A stretch of DNA of 64,000 bases from Nymphalis io (taxonomy: Eukaryota; Arthropoda; Insecta; Lepidoptera; Nymphalidae): contig NC_065916.1 of the NCBI RefSeq assembly GCF_905147045.1, positions 5,682,468-5,746,467 of the forward strand, written 5' to 3'. Below, piece after piece: positions 35,022-47,016 of the stretch. How positions within the stretch are numbered: the stretch's first letter is position 1; every line of letters starts with the position of its first letter. The position numbers and the translations under genes are program-made. Under the pieces are notes generated by a model that made no database searches, had not been told where the DNA came from, and was given only the letters and a program-made list of their open reading frames with translations.

Positions 35022-35050
35022 ACACACACACACACACACACACATACACA
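35022..35050. repeat. CA microsatellite
   Basis: An (AC)n run of about 12 units. Confidence 0.95.
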
Positions 35051-35136
35051 ATCCATCGGCTTCTGTAATATATATGTGAAAGACAAACCTGCCAAGACGA
35101 GGACCGTTTAAAAACTCACCAAATTTCATCATATCT

Positions 35137-35392
35137 GACGAGCCGGTTGGCGTGGTTGGTAGATACTTGCCTTTCACGCCGAAAGTTGTGGGCTAGATTC
35201 CCACCCAGCACAGACATTTGTGTGCATAAACATGTCTGTTTGTCCCGAGTCTGGGTGTAATTATCTATATAAGTATGTATTTACAAAATAAAAGTAGTAT
35301 ATGTAGTATGTCAGTTGTCTGATTTTCATAGTACGAGCTCTGCTTAGTTTGGGATCAGATGGACTAGGACAATGTCCTAGGATATTATTATA
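35137..35392 (+). mobile_element. Full-length family C SINE
   Basis: Head gacgagccggttggcgtggt; tail cagatggactaggacaatgt, then a TTA-type 3' repeat. Confidence 0.92.
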
Positions 35393-35614
35393 TTCATATG
35401 GCACGATTGAGAAACGCATACAGTTTAAAAACATACAATCATACATTTTATTTATAACAAAAGACAATTAATAGTACGTTACAAGTATGTCGTATGTATG
35501 TCTGCAAAACGTAATGATTAGTTATTACATTTTGGAGAATGTGCTCAGGAATTACACGAACTGACTCCTCCCGCCCCCTTTTACTATCGAACGGCCAGGC
35601 AAACACGACCAAAG

Positions 35615-35850
35615 CGCCATAGGTAGTGGAAATTCACCTACGTACGAAGCGCTTTGATCCAACATTCATCATTCGCTCTGCGACACTGTGGAATGCCTTG
35701 CCTGAGTCTGTATTTCCTGATAGGTACAACGCTGGTGTCTTCAAATTCAGAGTAAACAGGTTTCTTCTAGGCAAGCGTGCTACATCCGATACCGTGTCGA
35801 TGCTTAACATCAGGCAAGTCAACGGTCAACGGTCAAACGCCTATTTAGTG
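35615..35850 (+). mobile_element. LINE ORF2 C-terminal fragment
   Basis: It encodes RTKRFDPTFIIRSATLWNAL then PESVFPDRYNAGVFKFRVNR and FLLGKRA, the end of a Jockey-type ORF2 (W-N-x-L-P-x-x-V-F). A short diverged relative is embedded in a family B copy at about 55930-56010. Confidence 0.75.
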
Positions 35851-36034
35851 TAAAAAAAAGTAAGTTTCCATATTTAAATATTATATATTTTACCAGCTTA
35901 TATGGTAATGCCGAGGGGTTCCAATCCCGTGTTGATTCAATAAATAGTCGCGAGTGTTTGTTGTTTTTTTTTTTTTAAAGAATACCATAATTTATTTATA
36001 AGGCATTATAGTATTCGTATAATATTTAATCAAT

Positions 36035-36173
36035 ACAGTTAAGCGTAAAGCGCTTGCACTACAGTTAAGCGTAAAGCGTGTGCAAGCGTAAAGCGTTTGC
36101 ACTACAGTTAAGCGTAAAGCGTGTGCAAGCGTAAAGCGTTTGCACTACAGTTAAGCGTAAAGCGTGTTCGTTT
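36035..36173. repeat. 43-bp minisatellite
   Basis: Units acagttaagcgtaaagcgtg...tttgcact begin at 36061, 36104 and 36147 (last partial); the first unit (36035-36060) lacks 17 bp. Each unit holds two GCGTAAAGCG cores. Confidence 0.95.
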
Positions 36174-36962
36174 TTTAGTAGCTGCTATTGTAGTTACTAT
36201 CGTATATATTGTTATGACATGTATAAATTGATCAAAATAAATAAATAAATATTTTTTTAGGATAATTCGATTATAATTTCATTGAAATTGGTTCGTTGTC
36301 TATATACGTACAAATAAATATTAACAAATGAAAACTAAAAATGACCGAGTGTAATGTTAGCAAGTATGGGAGCAGAATGATATCGTTGAATCGCATATCC
36401 GATTCTCTGGTGAAGAACGAACCATTGCGTCACCAGCGGACTGTTATATATGTTGAGTAATAATTTACATAAGCGACTAATAAATAATAACATAAGAAAA
36501 ACAGTTGAATAGATTTTGATGCAATATCAAGTGCCAAATAGATTTTTATTGTTTTATGGTTGAAGTTCAACTTAAGCTTATGCTGTTGTCACCCTAGAAA
36601 AGGAAGAAAGGTTAGTTTCGAATTTAATAGATTCTAAGCCTTATTTTCTACCATTTAAAGTTCAATATCATTAATTACAGTGCATTGACGTATTCAGAAT
36701 TGAGTTGTTAAGGAAGAATTGTTAAATTCGACCGTATGGTTTTGAAATAAGGTAGATTATTGAACGATAACAAGTTTCTCGAGCAATAATAAGACTTATT
36801 GTTGATAAAACGGACACGTATAGAATATTATGGGGTTGGAGAAATGTGTAATGAATGAATTTTTTTTTATTAAGTTATTAATTTAATTTTTTTTCTCCAA
36901 GTTATTAGGTTATAGTTTTATATACATTTTTAAAATAAGGCTGCTAAAACAAAGTTTTATTA

Positions 36963-39114
36963 TTGTTTCTCTCACACACACGAAACAAGCCTAGCTCAGA
37001 TCTCGTCAGTAGGAGTACGCGTAACCGTTGGTTCACTCGTGAATGTGCCGATGCTGTATCATCTAAGCAGGCGGCATATCGCAAGTGGATCAACGGCTGC
37101 ATTAGCGGGGCATCTAACATTGACTCACTGAAAGCAAACTATAATAAAAATTCCAAGTCCTGTAGAAAGGCATACACGAGAGCGGATGCACAGCGCATTG
37201 TACAGATTGGTCATGACCTTGTTTCGCATCCTAGGGGCTCCCGTAGCTTCTGGCGTCTGACCAAGTCTGTGCAAAACAATTTCTGCCAACCTTCGCTGCC
37301 ACCGCTCAGAAATCCGGACGGATCGCTAGCTCACAGTCCGCAAGAGCAAGCTGATCTCCTGGCTAAACTCTTTGCCGACAATTCCGTCATCGATGATTGT
37401 AGTGTAATGCCACCTTCATATGGCCATACGATGCCTGACATTAAAATCAGGCAACGTGATGTGCGTGCGGAGCTGCAATCACTTGATGTACGGAAAGCTA
37501 GCGGTCCCGATGGAATACCAGCCATAGTGCTGAAGAAGTGCGCAGCGGAGCTGTCTCCTGTGTTAACGCGCCTGTTCCAACTTTTTCTCTCTTCGGGATG
37601 TGTGCCGGAGACTTGGAGAAGAGCTAATGTGCAAGCGTTTCCCAAAAAAGGGGATCGGTCTGACCCGGCAAATTATCGGCCAATAGCTATCACCTCAGTA
37701 CTTTGTAAGGTGATGGAACGGATTTTAAACAACCAACTGATCCATTACCTAGAAGATCACTGTTTAATTAATGATCGTCAATACGGGTTTCGACCAAAAC
37801 GGTCCACAGGTGATCTTCTAGCGTACGTAACACACCTTTTGGGGTGAAGCTATCGACAAGCATGGAGAATCGTTGGCTGTCAGCCTTGATATCTCCAAGG
37901 CTTTCGACAGGGTCTCGCACAGAAGTCTTCTCTCCAAGCTGCCGGCATATGGTCTGCCTGCTCAGCTATGCACCTGGATTGCCAGCTTCCTATACAAGCG
38001 TAGCCTTCGTGTTTTAGTTGATGGTTGCGCTTCACAATTCTATGTAGTGAATGCTGGGGTCCCCCAGGGATCTGTGCTATCTCCCACACTCTTTCTTTTG
38101 CATATCAATGATATGCTCACTCTTGGGAACATACATTGCTACACAGACGATAGTACAGTGCATGGTGGATACCACGGACGCGCAGTGGCTAGGCGAGCGG
38201 AAATTGAGGAGAGGCGGAAGGATCCTGTCATTGAACTCGATAGGACGTTAGAGCTCATCGCCAAATGGGGCTCTGATAATCTTGTTGAGTTTAATGCCAA
38301 GAAAACACAGGTATGCGCTCTCACGGCGAAAAAGTCAACATTTTCCCCTCTTCCCTCCCTCTGTGGTACTCCGCTGGTGATGCAAAGCAAAATCGCCATG
38401 CTGGGGATTGACGTTCGCTGCGACCTTAGTCCAAGGGATTACATCGAGGCTGTTATAAAAACAGCTTCACGGAAACTCGGAGTTCTGAACAAGGTGCGGC
38501 GCTTTTTCACGCCACAACAACTGTGCCTGCTGTACAAAACACAGGTACGGTCTTGCGTGGAATATTGCTCGCACCTTTGGGATGGCTTCGCTAAGTACCT
38601 ACTTGAGGCCTTGGACCGGTTGCAGCGACGTGCCGTACGCATTATTGGTGACGTAAAGGTCACAAACACTCTTGAACCTTTACAATTGCGTCGTGAGATA
38701 GCAGCACTGAGCGCTTTCTATCGACTGTATCACGGCGAGTGCTCTGAGGAATTATTCTCTCTAATTCCTGCTTCCCCCTTCCTTCTTAAGTCCACGCGAG
38801 CTGGTTCTCGATGTCACCGCCTAACTGTGACATCAATTCCATCGCGAACAAAGAAATTTGGCAACTCCTTTCTTTGTCGCACTTCAAAAAAATGGAATTC
38901 CTTACCAGCTCACGTGTTCCCCTCCTCTTACAACCCGGGTTCCTTCAAACGAGGCGTGAAGAGGCATCTTGCGGGCCGGCAAGGTGAAGGTGGCTAGTGC
39001 AGAACATTTTTCCCGTCTGTACTGGCCGTCGTCGCGTTTGGACTCTACTACCACTTACCATCAGGTGGAGTAGAGTCATTTGCGCTCCCGGCGAATATAA
39101 AAAAAAAAAAAAAA
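36963..39114 (+). mobile_element. Non-LTR retrotransposon (Jockey/CR1-type RT), 5'-truncated, one frameshift
   Basis: ORF2 without its endonuclease. 36963-37847 encodes the linker and RT start (KASGPDGIPA, NYRPIAITSVLCKVMERIL, QYGFRPKRSTGDLLAYV). 37873-38997 continues with SLDISKAFDRVSHRSLL, GVPQGSVLSPTLF, CYTDD in place of YADD, and the C-terminal WNSLPAHVFPSSYNPGSFKR. One extra base near 37840 relative to the 43.25-kb copy breaks the frame. The 3' UTR ends in poly(A) at 39101-39114. The YADD change and the frameshift make it inactive. Confidence 0.92.
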
Positions 39115-39117
39115 GCC

Positions 39118-39210
39118 GCACTGAATTTCTTTCGCCGGTGTTTGTCGGGTCATCTCAGGTACTTCCGAACTGGTAGTAGATTTTTGACAGTCAATAAGTA
39201 ACGCTCATTT
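39118..39210 (+). mobile_element. Retroposon 3'-tail repeat (family I)
   Basis: gttgtcgggtcatctcaggt-like text, gaactggtagtagatttttg, acagtcaataagtaacgct. Related tails are at 45920-46040, 46205-46340 and, reversed, inside the BEL integrase at 7347-7428. Confidence 0.6.
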
Positions 39211-39240
39211 TTTTTAATTTTAATTATGAGGGTGTATACC

Positions 39241-39317
39241 GTAACAGCCTGTGAATGTCCCAATGCAGGGCTAAAGGCCTCCTTTCCTCTTTTTGAGGAG
39301 AAGATTTGGAGCTTATC
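39241..39317 (-). mobile_element. Metulj-like SINE tail fragment
   Basis: gtaacagcctgtgaatgtcc to ggagcttatcacc only; then CGATAGT-rich sequence. Confidence 0.8.
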
Positions 39318-39391
39318 ACCGTGTTTTCGATAGTATCGATAGCTCACCGTGAGCAATAATATCGATAACAATTCATTTGTCAGTAACGATA

Positions 39392-39587
39392 GTATTTTTT
39401 TTTTATATGTCCGGGATGGCAAATGACTCTACTCAACCTGATGGTAAGTGGTAGTAGAGTCCAAACGCGACGACGGCCAGTACAGACGGGAAGAATGTTC
39501 TGTACTAGCCGTCACCGCCTTGCCGACCCGCAAGATGCCTCTTCACGCCTCGTTTGAAGGAACCCGGGTTGTAAGAGGAGGGGAACA
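39392..39587 (-). mobile_element. Inverted 3' end of the 36.96-kb LINE family
   Basis: It repeats 38925-39115 in reverse orientation (cctgatggtaagtggtagta, aagaatgttctgtactagcc, ggaacccgggttgtaagagg). Confidence 0.88.
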
Positions 39588-39689
39588 CGTTAACGTTAGT
39601 ATCGTTAGTATTTCAAAATTCTGATAGTTAGTTCTGCAAAACTGGTGGGTGGTACCTACCCAGACGTATTCCACAAAGCTAAAAAGTAT

Positions 39690-39985
39690 TACTGGTGGTA
39701 GGGCTTTGTGCAAGCTCGTCTGGGTAGGTACCACCCACTCATCAGATATTCTACCGCAAAGCAGCAATACTTGATATTGTTGTGTTCCGGTTTGAAGGGT
39801 GAGTGAGCCAGTGTAATTACAGGCACAAGGGACATAAAATCTTAGTTCCCAAGGTTGGTGGCGCATTGGCTATAAGCGATGGTTGACATTTCGTACAATG
39901 CCAATGTCTAAGGGCGTTTAGTGACCACTTACCATCAGGTGGCCCATATACTCGTCCACCTTCATATTCTATAATAAAAAAAAAC
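39690..39985 (+). mobile_element. SINE-like repeat, family B
   Basis: Complete and very close in sequence to 24617-24911, 47733-48029 and 50331-50619. Confidence 0.92.
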
Positions 39986-40149
39986 TGAACAAGAAAATCA
40001 TTACTGTAACATGCAAATTAGCAAATATGCTCTCTTAATTAAAATGTTTACGTCGAACTAATATCGGTGATCAAACGGTAAATGAAACTAAGGAAGAGCT
40101 TTCTACTGTTCACACTCTAATTTATTTTGTCTGATCGTTTTAACAAAAA

Positions 40150-40377
40150 CACTTTTTTCTTCTTCTTCGTCGTGACACTCTTGTCAGAGCGGTCGTGGTC
40201 GCCATGTATTACGAATTGTTGGGCGCAGATGTTATTCGCCTCACGAGCTTTCGACATATGTTCCTATTAGTGGTGAGCCTGGTGCATTCATGCAAAGGCC
40301 CGCTAGCAGTTGTTTTTATTAGATCGGTCCATCGTACAGGCGTCCTTCCACGCGGTCTGGTGCCATCCACTTTGCCT
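40150..40377 (-). mobile_element. LINE C-terminal fragment
   Basis: The minus strand reads GKVDGTRPRGRTPVRWTDLI, resembling the conserved end of lepidopteran LINE ORF2 proteins (G-x-R-x-R-G-R-x-x-x-R-W-x-D), then ALTRVSRR and a stretch of Arg codons. Confidence 0.65.
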
Positions 40378-40968
40378 TGAATAACAATGCACTCTATGGA
40401 GTCACTTTCACATTATATATATTCAGTAGCGAATCTAGACAGCGCGATTCAGGAAACTGACAGATTTTATTAGCGCCATCTATCGCTACCGAGTAGTAAT
40501 ACACGCTATTGTACAAAAAATGTATTTATTACCAAGTCTTGTCACGCCTATAGCCTAAATTTAAAATGATCGAAACTGCGACGTTACTTTTATACTAACT
40601 ATTGTCTGTACGTAGCTTCGCCCTCTCGTAAGGGGGCCTTGAGTACCCTATGTTATTTCTATACTCCTGACAACGTGTATGCAAAATTTCATACACCTGG
40701 CATCCACATTGTTAACAGACTAGTGAAATACACACCCCTCGTCTGTGAAAGTGGTTAAAATAAAAACAGGAAATAGAAACGTGCGTTCCCATTATTTGAC
40801 TAATTTGAACTTTTATAACAACTTGCAGATAAAAAGTTAAGATTTTCCTAACTTGGTTTTACTTGACAAAATAACTTGTTCATAGCGAGTCGGTTTTGGG
40901 ATCAAATACATTAAAAATAAACATTTCTGTTCTCTATTAAGTGTTTATATTGTATTTGTACCGTAACC

Positions 40969-41270
40969 GTAACAGCCTGTGAATGTCCCACTGCTGGGCT
41001 AAAGGCCTCCTCTCCTCTTTTTGAGGAGAAGGTTTTTGGAGCTTATTCCACCACGCTGCTCCAGTGCGGGTTGGTGGAATACACATGTGGCAGAATTTCA
41101 GTGAATTTAGACACATGCAGGTTTCCTCACGATGTTTTCCTTCACCGTCAAGCACGAGATGAATTATAATCACAAATTAAGCACATGAAAATTCAGTGGT
41201 GCTTGCCCGAGTTTGAACCCACGATCATCGGTTAAGATTCACGCGTTCTTACCACTAGGCCATCTCGGCT
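40969..41270 (-). mobile_element. Full-length Metulj-like SINE
   Basis: All blocks present; B-box slightly changed (cccgagtttgaaccc). Confidence 0.92.
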
Positions 41271-41484
41271 TATCGTATCGTATTTGTACGTTAACTAATA
41301 ATAATAATAATTATTTATTTGTTCAAGTGACAAGACTCATATATAATCTATATCTACTACTTATATAATTTACTGGTCCAGCCGAAACTTTACAACAGCG
41401 GTTTATAAATATACAGTCTAGTCTGTTAGCAACCATGATTATAATTTTGGTTTTTTTTTTATTTTTTTTATTTTATAGAATAAA

Positions 41485-41750
41485 ATAATAATAATATAAT
41501 AATATCCTGGGACATTTTTCACACACGGCCCTCTGATCCCAAATTAAGCTTGTACAAAGCTTGTACTATGGAAACCAGACAACTGATATACTACTTTTCT
41601 TTTGTAAATACATACTTATATATATAATTATACCCAGACTCAGGACAAACAAACATGTTCATGCACACAAATGTCTGTCCTGGGTGGGAATCGAATCCAC
41701 AACCTTTGGCGTGAAAGCCAAGTGTTCTACCAACCACGCCAACCGGCTCA
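41485..41750 (-). mobile_element. Full-length family C SINE
   Basis: It includes the ATT-type 3' repeat (41485-41503), a small internal duplication (gcttgtacaaagcttgtact) shared with 46750-47016, and the tRNA-like head. Confidence 0.92.
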
Positions 41751-41776
41751 AAAAAATAATTTATATAAATATATGT

Positions 41777-41961
41777 AGGGCGACTGAGCCAGTGTAATTA
41801 CAGGCACAAGGGACATAACATCTTAGTTCCCGAGGTTGGTGGCGCATTGGCTAAATAAGCGATAGTTAACATTTCTTACAATGTCAATGTCTATGGGCAT
41901 TGGTGACCACTTACCATCAGATAGCCCATATGCTCGTCCGCCAACCTATACTATAAAAAAA
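41777..41961 (+). mobile_element. 3' half of a family B repeat
   Basis: gagccagtgtaattacaggc to ctataaaaaaa. Confidence 0.88.
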
Positions 41962-41992
41962 ATATATATGTTTTCTATAAAAAAATATATGT

Positions 41993-42116
41993 GATTATAA
42001 TTCATCTCGTGCTTGACGGTGAAGGAAAATATCGTGAGGAAACCTTCATGTCTTATTTCACTGAAATTATGTCACATGTGTATTCTATCAACCCGCATTG
42101 GAGCAGCGTGGTGGAA
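41993..42116 (+). mobile_element. Metulj-like SINE fragment
   Basis: ttcatctcgtgcttgacggt to gcagcgtggtgga; both ends missing. Confidence 0.85.
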
Positions 42117-42239
42117 TTTTCCACACTATATTTATAATATAACATAATATAATATATTTATTACTTCGTAAGAAAGAAAGATTAAAAATAGATCATTTTG
42201 ACTTACTGATTATTTTTTAAAGTTCGTAGCACTTGTAGC

Positions 42240-42500
42240 TCGTATTAACGTAGCAGACGTAGCTCGTAGCTACAACAGCTACGAAATTACTTAACATACT
42301 GTAGTTGCCAGTGCTACCAACCTTTCTGTGTCAGGTATAACAATAAAAAAGTAGCTTCTTTGCTTGCTTGCTTGCTTGCTTGCTACAAGCTTGCTTTATA
42401 CCAAATTTTATCGAATTTCGTTCAGTGGTTTAGTCGTGAAACCGTAAAAGACACACAGAGCTACTTTTGCATTTATAATATTAGTATTAATACTTAAATC
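42240..42500. repeat. GTAGC-rich segment, GCTT microsatellite and transposon-end-like sequence
   Basis: 42244-42290 has repeated gtagc blocks; 42358-42383 is (GCTT)n; 42410-42500 (ttcagtggtttagtcgtgaa, ataatattagtat) resembles ends of lepidopteran Helitron-like repeats. Confidence 0.5.
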
Positions 42501-43246
42501 GTTACCTTATTCCTCATTGAACGCGCATCTTCTCATGAAAGTTTTATGTATATTTAGTAAAAAAACGTCTATTTTAATATAGATAGAATGACTAAGAATC
42601 GCCATTTTGAATTGAATGAAGTCAGTATTCATTACAACTATCAATTGATCTAAAATTTCTCTAATCTCCGCTTAGTATTATTTTCCGTCTCGCTCGTGCT
42701 CGTGCTGACCGCTGACCTCTCTTTCTAGCACTTAAACCGACCCTTAGGGAATGAAAATGGATTGAGGAAGCAATAGAGTTGAAATTTTAGAATATTTGTT
42801 TAAATAAAATATAAATTAAATTATATACAGATGACATTACAATTATTTTAATGTATATAATAATATATTATGCTGTCTGTACCTATATCAGAATATTCAT
42901 ATTATTACTCACACTACAATGGATAGATAAATGTTATATATATAACTATATATATTAACTTTCTTTTGTAACACAATTTTAATTTATGTAAAAAAAATTC
43001 ACATTCAAAAGTTCCATATCAATCGGTTTAAGAAGTTTCGAGTTTTATTATAATCATTTGTAATTTTATTTATATGTATACAAGCCTACAATATTGGACA
43101 ACAAGGATACATACGTGAACTTTAAATAATTGAAATATTTGATAAATTCGACCGAATTTTTTGAAACAAAGACAACGATAAATTGGATTACTGTTATATA
43201 AATTATTTTTAGCCTTTTGGGAGATTAATCCGGACAAACAGCAATA
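42501..43246. other. AT-rich DNA, unassigned
   Basis: No gene or clear repeat recognised. Confidence 0.4.
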
Positions 43247-44029
43247 CAGTCTTTCTCTCTCTTCGGGATGTGTGCCGGAGGCTTGGAGAAGAGCTAATGT
43301 GCAAGCGGTTCCGAAAAAAAGGGGATCGGTCTGACCCGGCAAATTATCGGCCAATAGCTATCACCTCAGTACTTTGTAAGGTGATGGAGCGGATTTTAAA
43401 CAACCAACTGATCCATTACCTAGAAGATCACTGTTTAATTAATGATCGTCAGTACGGGTTTCGACCAAAACGGTCCACAGGTGATCTTCTAGCGTACGTA
43501 ACACACCTCTGGGGTGAAGCTATCGACAAGCATGGAGAATCGTTGGCTGTCAGCCTCGATATCTCCAAGGCTTTCGACAGGGTCTCGCACAGAAGTCTTC
43601 TCTCCAAGCTGCCGGCATATGGTCTGCCTGCTCAGCTATGCACCTGAATTGCAAGCTTCCTACACAAGCGTAGCCTTCGTGTTTTAGTTGATGGTTGCGC
43701 TTCACAATTCTATGTAGTGAATGCTGGGGTTCCCCAGGGATCTGTGCTATCTCCCACACTCTTTCTTTTGCATATCAATGATATGCTCTCTCTTGGGAAC
43801 ATACATTGCTATGCAGACGATAGTGCAGTGCATGGTGGATACCATGGACGCGCAGTGGCTGAGCAGCAGAAATTGAGGAGAGGCGGAAGGATCTTATCAT
43901 TGAACTCGATAGGACGTTAGAGCTCATCGCCAAATGGGGCTCTGATAATCTTGTTGAGTTTAATGCCAAGAAAACACAGGTATGCGCTCTCACGGCGAAA
44001 AAGTCAACATTTTCCCCTCTTCCCTTCAC
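43247..44029 (+). mobile_element. Second copy of the 36.96-kb LINE, truncated at both ends
   Basis: Nearly identical to 37587-38352. It keeps CYADD and lacks the extra base of the first copy, but has TGG to TGA at about 43646 (after AYGLPAQLCT) and a frameshift near 43860. Only the RT core remains. Confidence 0.92.
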
Positions 44030-44379
44030 AGATATCCCTATATAAAAAGAGGCAGTTTTGAATCACAGACATACATTTCATTTTTATTTAATTGTATATA
44101 TTAAATAATTAGCTAAATATTGCTTCTGTATTTAAATGAGGCCATTTTATTTTGATATAATAAAGCGTAAACCGCTCTATATAGCTCTTTATTCCTCTCA
44201 ACCGTTACAGCGCTCTACACTCGCCTAATCTCTGTGACGTCAGCCTCCATCATGAAGTGTTCTCTAGATGGGAAAATAATATATTGTTTTATCTTGCATT
44301 ATAATGGTCATAGTTCTCTAGATAAAGAAAAAAAATATTCTATCCAATATATTCTAGAATTTTCGTTGACATTTAATCA

Positions 44380-44457
44380 TTGGTGGAGTGCAAGCCCGCC
44401 TAGGTACCACCCACTCATCTTCTACTCCAAGAAGGGTGAGTGAGACAGTAACTACAT
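44380..44457 (+). mobile_element. Family B fragment
   Basis: gtgcaagcccgcctaggtac, accacccactcatc, gggtgagtgagacagt. Confidence 0.65.
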
Positions 44458-44555
44458 AAGGGATCGCGCAAAGATATCTATTTTGAACCCATGAGTCACG
44501 GACGTGGAGAATTTTCAATAACAATAAAGAAAATTATGAAACATACTTTTATGTT

Positions 44556-44826
44556 AACTTGGTGCTAGGGCTTTGTGCAAGCCTAAGGGTAGTTACCCAT
44601 TTATCAGATATTCTTCCACTATATAGCTTTACTTAGTCTTGCTGTTTTGGCTTGCAAGAAGCCAGTGTAACTAAAGGCGCAAAGGACGTGACAGTCAGTG
44701 ACGTCAGTTCCCAAGGTTGGTGGCGAATTGGTGATGTAATGGATGGTCAGTATTTCTTGCAATGCCAATGTCACATACATTGGCGGTGGTGAACATTAAC
44801 ATAAGTACGCCTTCCAGTCTGCTAAA
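44556..44826 (+). mobile_element. Degenerate family B repeat
   Basis: gctagggctttgtgcaagcc, gccagtgtaactaaaggc, cagttcccaaggttggtggc. Confidence 0.75.
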
Positions 44827-44844
44827 CTAATAAAATAAAAATTA

Positions 44845-44975
44845 AGCCGCAGCGCTTATAGCACGTGAATAACAACCATTGATTGTGGTTTTAACACTGA
44901 GCAATTGAATTTTTACGTCCTTAATTTGTGTTTATAATTAAACGGAAATTCGTGAGGTAACCTGCATGTTTCGAA
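44845..44975 (+). mobile_element. Very degenerate Metulj-like SINE
   Basis: Weak head, then ttgtgtttataattaaacgg, gtgaggtaacctgcatg. Confidence 0.45.
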
Positions 44976-45117
44976 TGGAAAATCTGCTGCCTGCTCTCGA
45001 CCTGCTCAAGAGTCTTTAAGAAAGTACTACTATAATAAGGTTTATACTTTGTTAGGATATTAGTGTCTGCTGTTTTACTTATATATACAGTTTATTTTTG
45101 AATTTTCCTTTATCAAA

Positions 45118-45488
45118 TAATAATAATAATATCCTGGGACATTATTCATACACGGCCATATGATCCCAAACTAAGCAGAGCTTGTACTATGGAAACCAGA
45201 CTACTGATATACTACATATACTACTTTTCTTTTGTAAATACATACTTATTTAGACAATTACACCCAGACTCAGGACAAACATGTTCTGCTTTACGGTGAA
45301 GGAAAACATCGTGAGGAAACCTGCATGTGTCAATTTCACTGAAATTTTCACATGCCACATATGCCACATGTGTGTTTCACCAACCCGCATTGAAGCAACG
45401 TGGTGAAATAAGCTCCAAACCTTCTCCTCAAAAAAAAGAGAGAGGAGGCCTTTAGCCCAGCATTGGGACATTCACAGGCTGTTACTTT
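45118..45488. mobile_element. Chimeric SINE: family C (minus) joined to Metulj-like (plus)
   Basis: 45118-45284 is family C read in minus up to ggacaaacatgtt. At 45285 it changes directly to the Metulj-like body (ctgctttacggtgaaggaaa) read in plus, ending at 45488. Neither tRNA-like head is present. Confidence 0.88.
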
Positions 45489-45919
45489 ACTTTTTTTTTA
45501 TACATTAAAAATTTTGCATATTTAATAAATATTCTATTGCAATCATACCCTGAGTATTTGGACTTTCTAGCACTGTCCAGACAGAATCTGTGAGGGTCCA
45601 AAGTACGGTTAAACGCTTCGAGAGAAAAATTTGGTTCCAGCGCTTCCATTGTCTCGTCTTGTGATAAAATATTTTAATGATATTGGAAAATAATATTTAT
45701 ATATATATATAAACACAAATATAAACAATGATACTTATGTATTAAATTATAACTTTATAAGAAGCAATAACAAAAAAAACTGGAACTCGCTATCATTTAT
45801 GGGTTGTTTTCGTGTTAAGGATAGCAATTTACCAAATTCCAAAATGGGTAAGCAGTAAGAAAGCTACATACATTTAAATATTAGCTATTTAAAACATGAG
45901 ATACAAAAAACCCGCTCTT

Positions 45920-46340
45920 TTATTCACCGGGTTTTCTCAGGTCTGAGGTGTTTATTTCCGAACCGGTGGTAGATTTATGACAATCAATATGTAAGTGTAA
46001 CGCTTCTATATTGAATGAAGATTTTTGATTTCGACTTTATAATATCGTCTCGTTGATATATATATTTTTTATGAAATAGATAGGCGGGCTAGCAAATGTT
46101 AATGCTTTGTTTTTTTTTTTAATATTTACGCTAGCACTTGACTGTTATCACACCTGATGGAAAGTGAAGATACAGTCTAAGGTGGAGCGCGCTTGCCTAG
46201 ATGCTTATTCATTCTTGACTTCTTAAGCCGGTTCTTCTCAGTGCTGAGTTTTTTCCGAACCGGTGGTTGTTTCTAGTTTGATTTTCAATAAGTGTAATGC
46301 TTCCATGTCGAATAAAGTATTTTGATTTTGGTTTGGTTTT
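45920..46340 (+). mobile_element. Two retroposon 3'-tail repeats (family I)
   Basis: Copies at about 45920-46040 (ggtggtagatttatgacaat, tgtaacgcttctatattga) and 46205-46340 (accggtggttgtttctagtt, gtgtaatgcttccatgtcga), separated by unassigned sequence. Confidence 0.6.
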
Positions 46341-46435
46341 AAATGGTTAATTTATAGGGTCACATCCCGAGGTCCTAGGTTCATACATCTAGACAGACCA
46401 GTAACAATAAGTTATTAAAAAAAAATATTATTTTT

Positions 46436-46656
46436 TCCTGGACGTAGGCGGTCTTCACTGTCACTAGATATTGGCGCTATAAGAAATATCAACATTTTTT
46501 ACCACCAACCTTGGGAGCTATGAAGCTTTGTCTGGTGCCCGCAGCTACACTGGCTCACCCTTTAAGCTGTAACACAACAACACTATGTATTACTGTTTGG
46601 TTTATCTGATGAGTGGGTGGTACTTACCCAGACGGGATTGCACATAGCCCTACCAA
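46436..46656 (-). mobile_element. Degenerate family B repeat
   Basis: aagaaatatcaac, accaccaaccttgggagc, tgatgagtgggtggtactta, gattgcacatagccctacca. Confidence 0.78.
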
Positions 46657-46749
46657 GGATGTAATAAGGATTTCATTACCTATGATATAGGGGGGCTATA
46701 TGTATTATACCTCGAATTTAGTTAGATATTTTTAATAATATCCTTTTTT

Positions 46750-47016
46750 AATAATATCCTGGGACATTTTTTCACACACGGCCATCTGATCCCAAATTAA
46801 GCTTGTACAAAGCTTGTGCTATGGAAACCAGACAACTGATATACTACATATACTACTTTTTTTTTTGTAAATACATACTTATATAGATAATTACACCCAG
46901 ACTCAGGACAAACATACATGTTCATGCACACAAATGTCTGTCCTGGGTGGGAATCGAACCCACAACCTTCGGCGTGAAAGGCAAGTGTTCTACCAACCAC
47001 GCCAACCGGCTCGTCA
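46750..47016 (-). mobile_element. Full-length family C SINE
   Basis: Complete; B-box gggttcgattcccaccc on the minus strand. Same small duplication as 41485-41750, so the two share a source. Confidence 0.92.

Noticed and set aside
36035..36173. CRISPR-like array
   Set aside because: Units are directly tandem with no unique spacers, and the genome is eukaryotic; it is a minisatellite.
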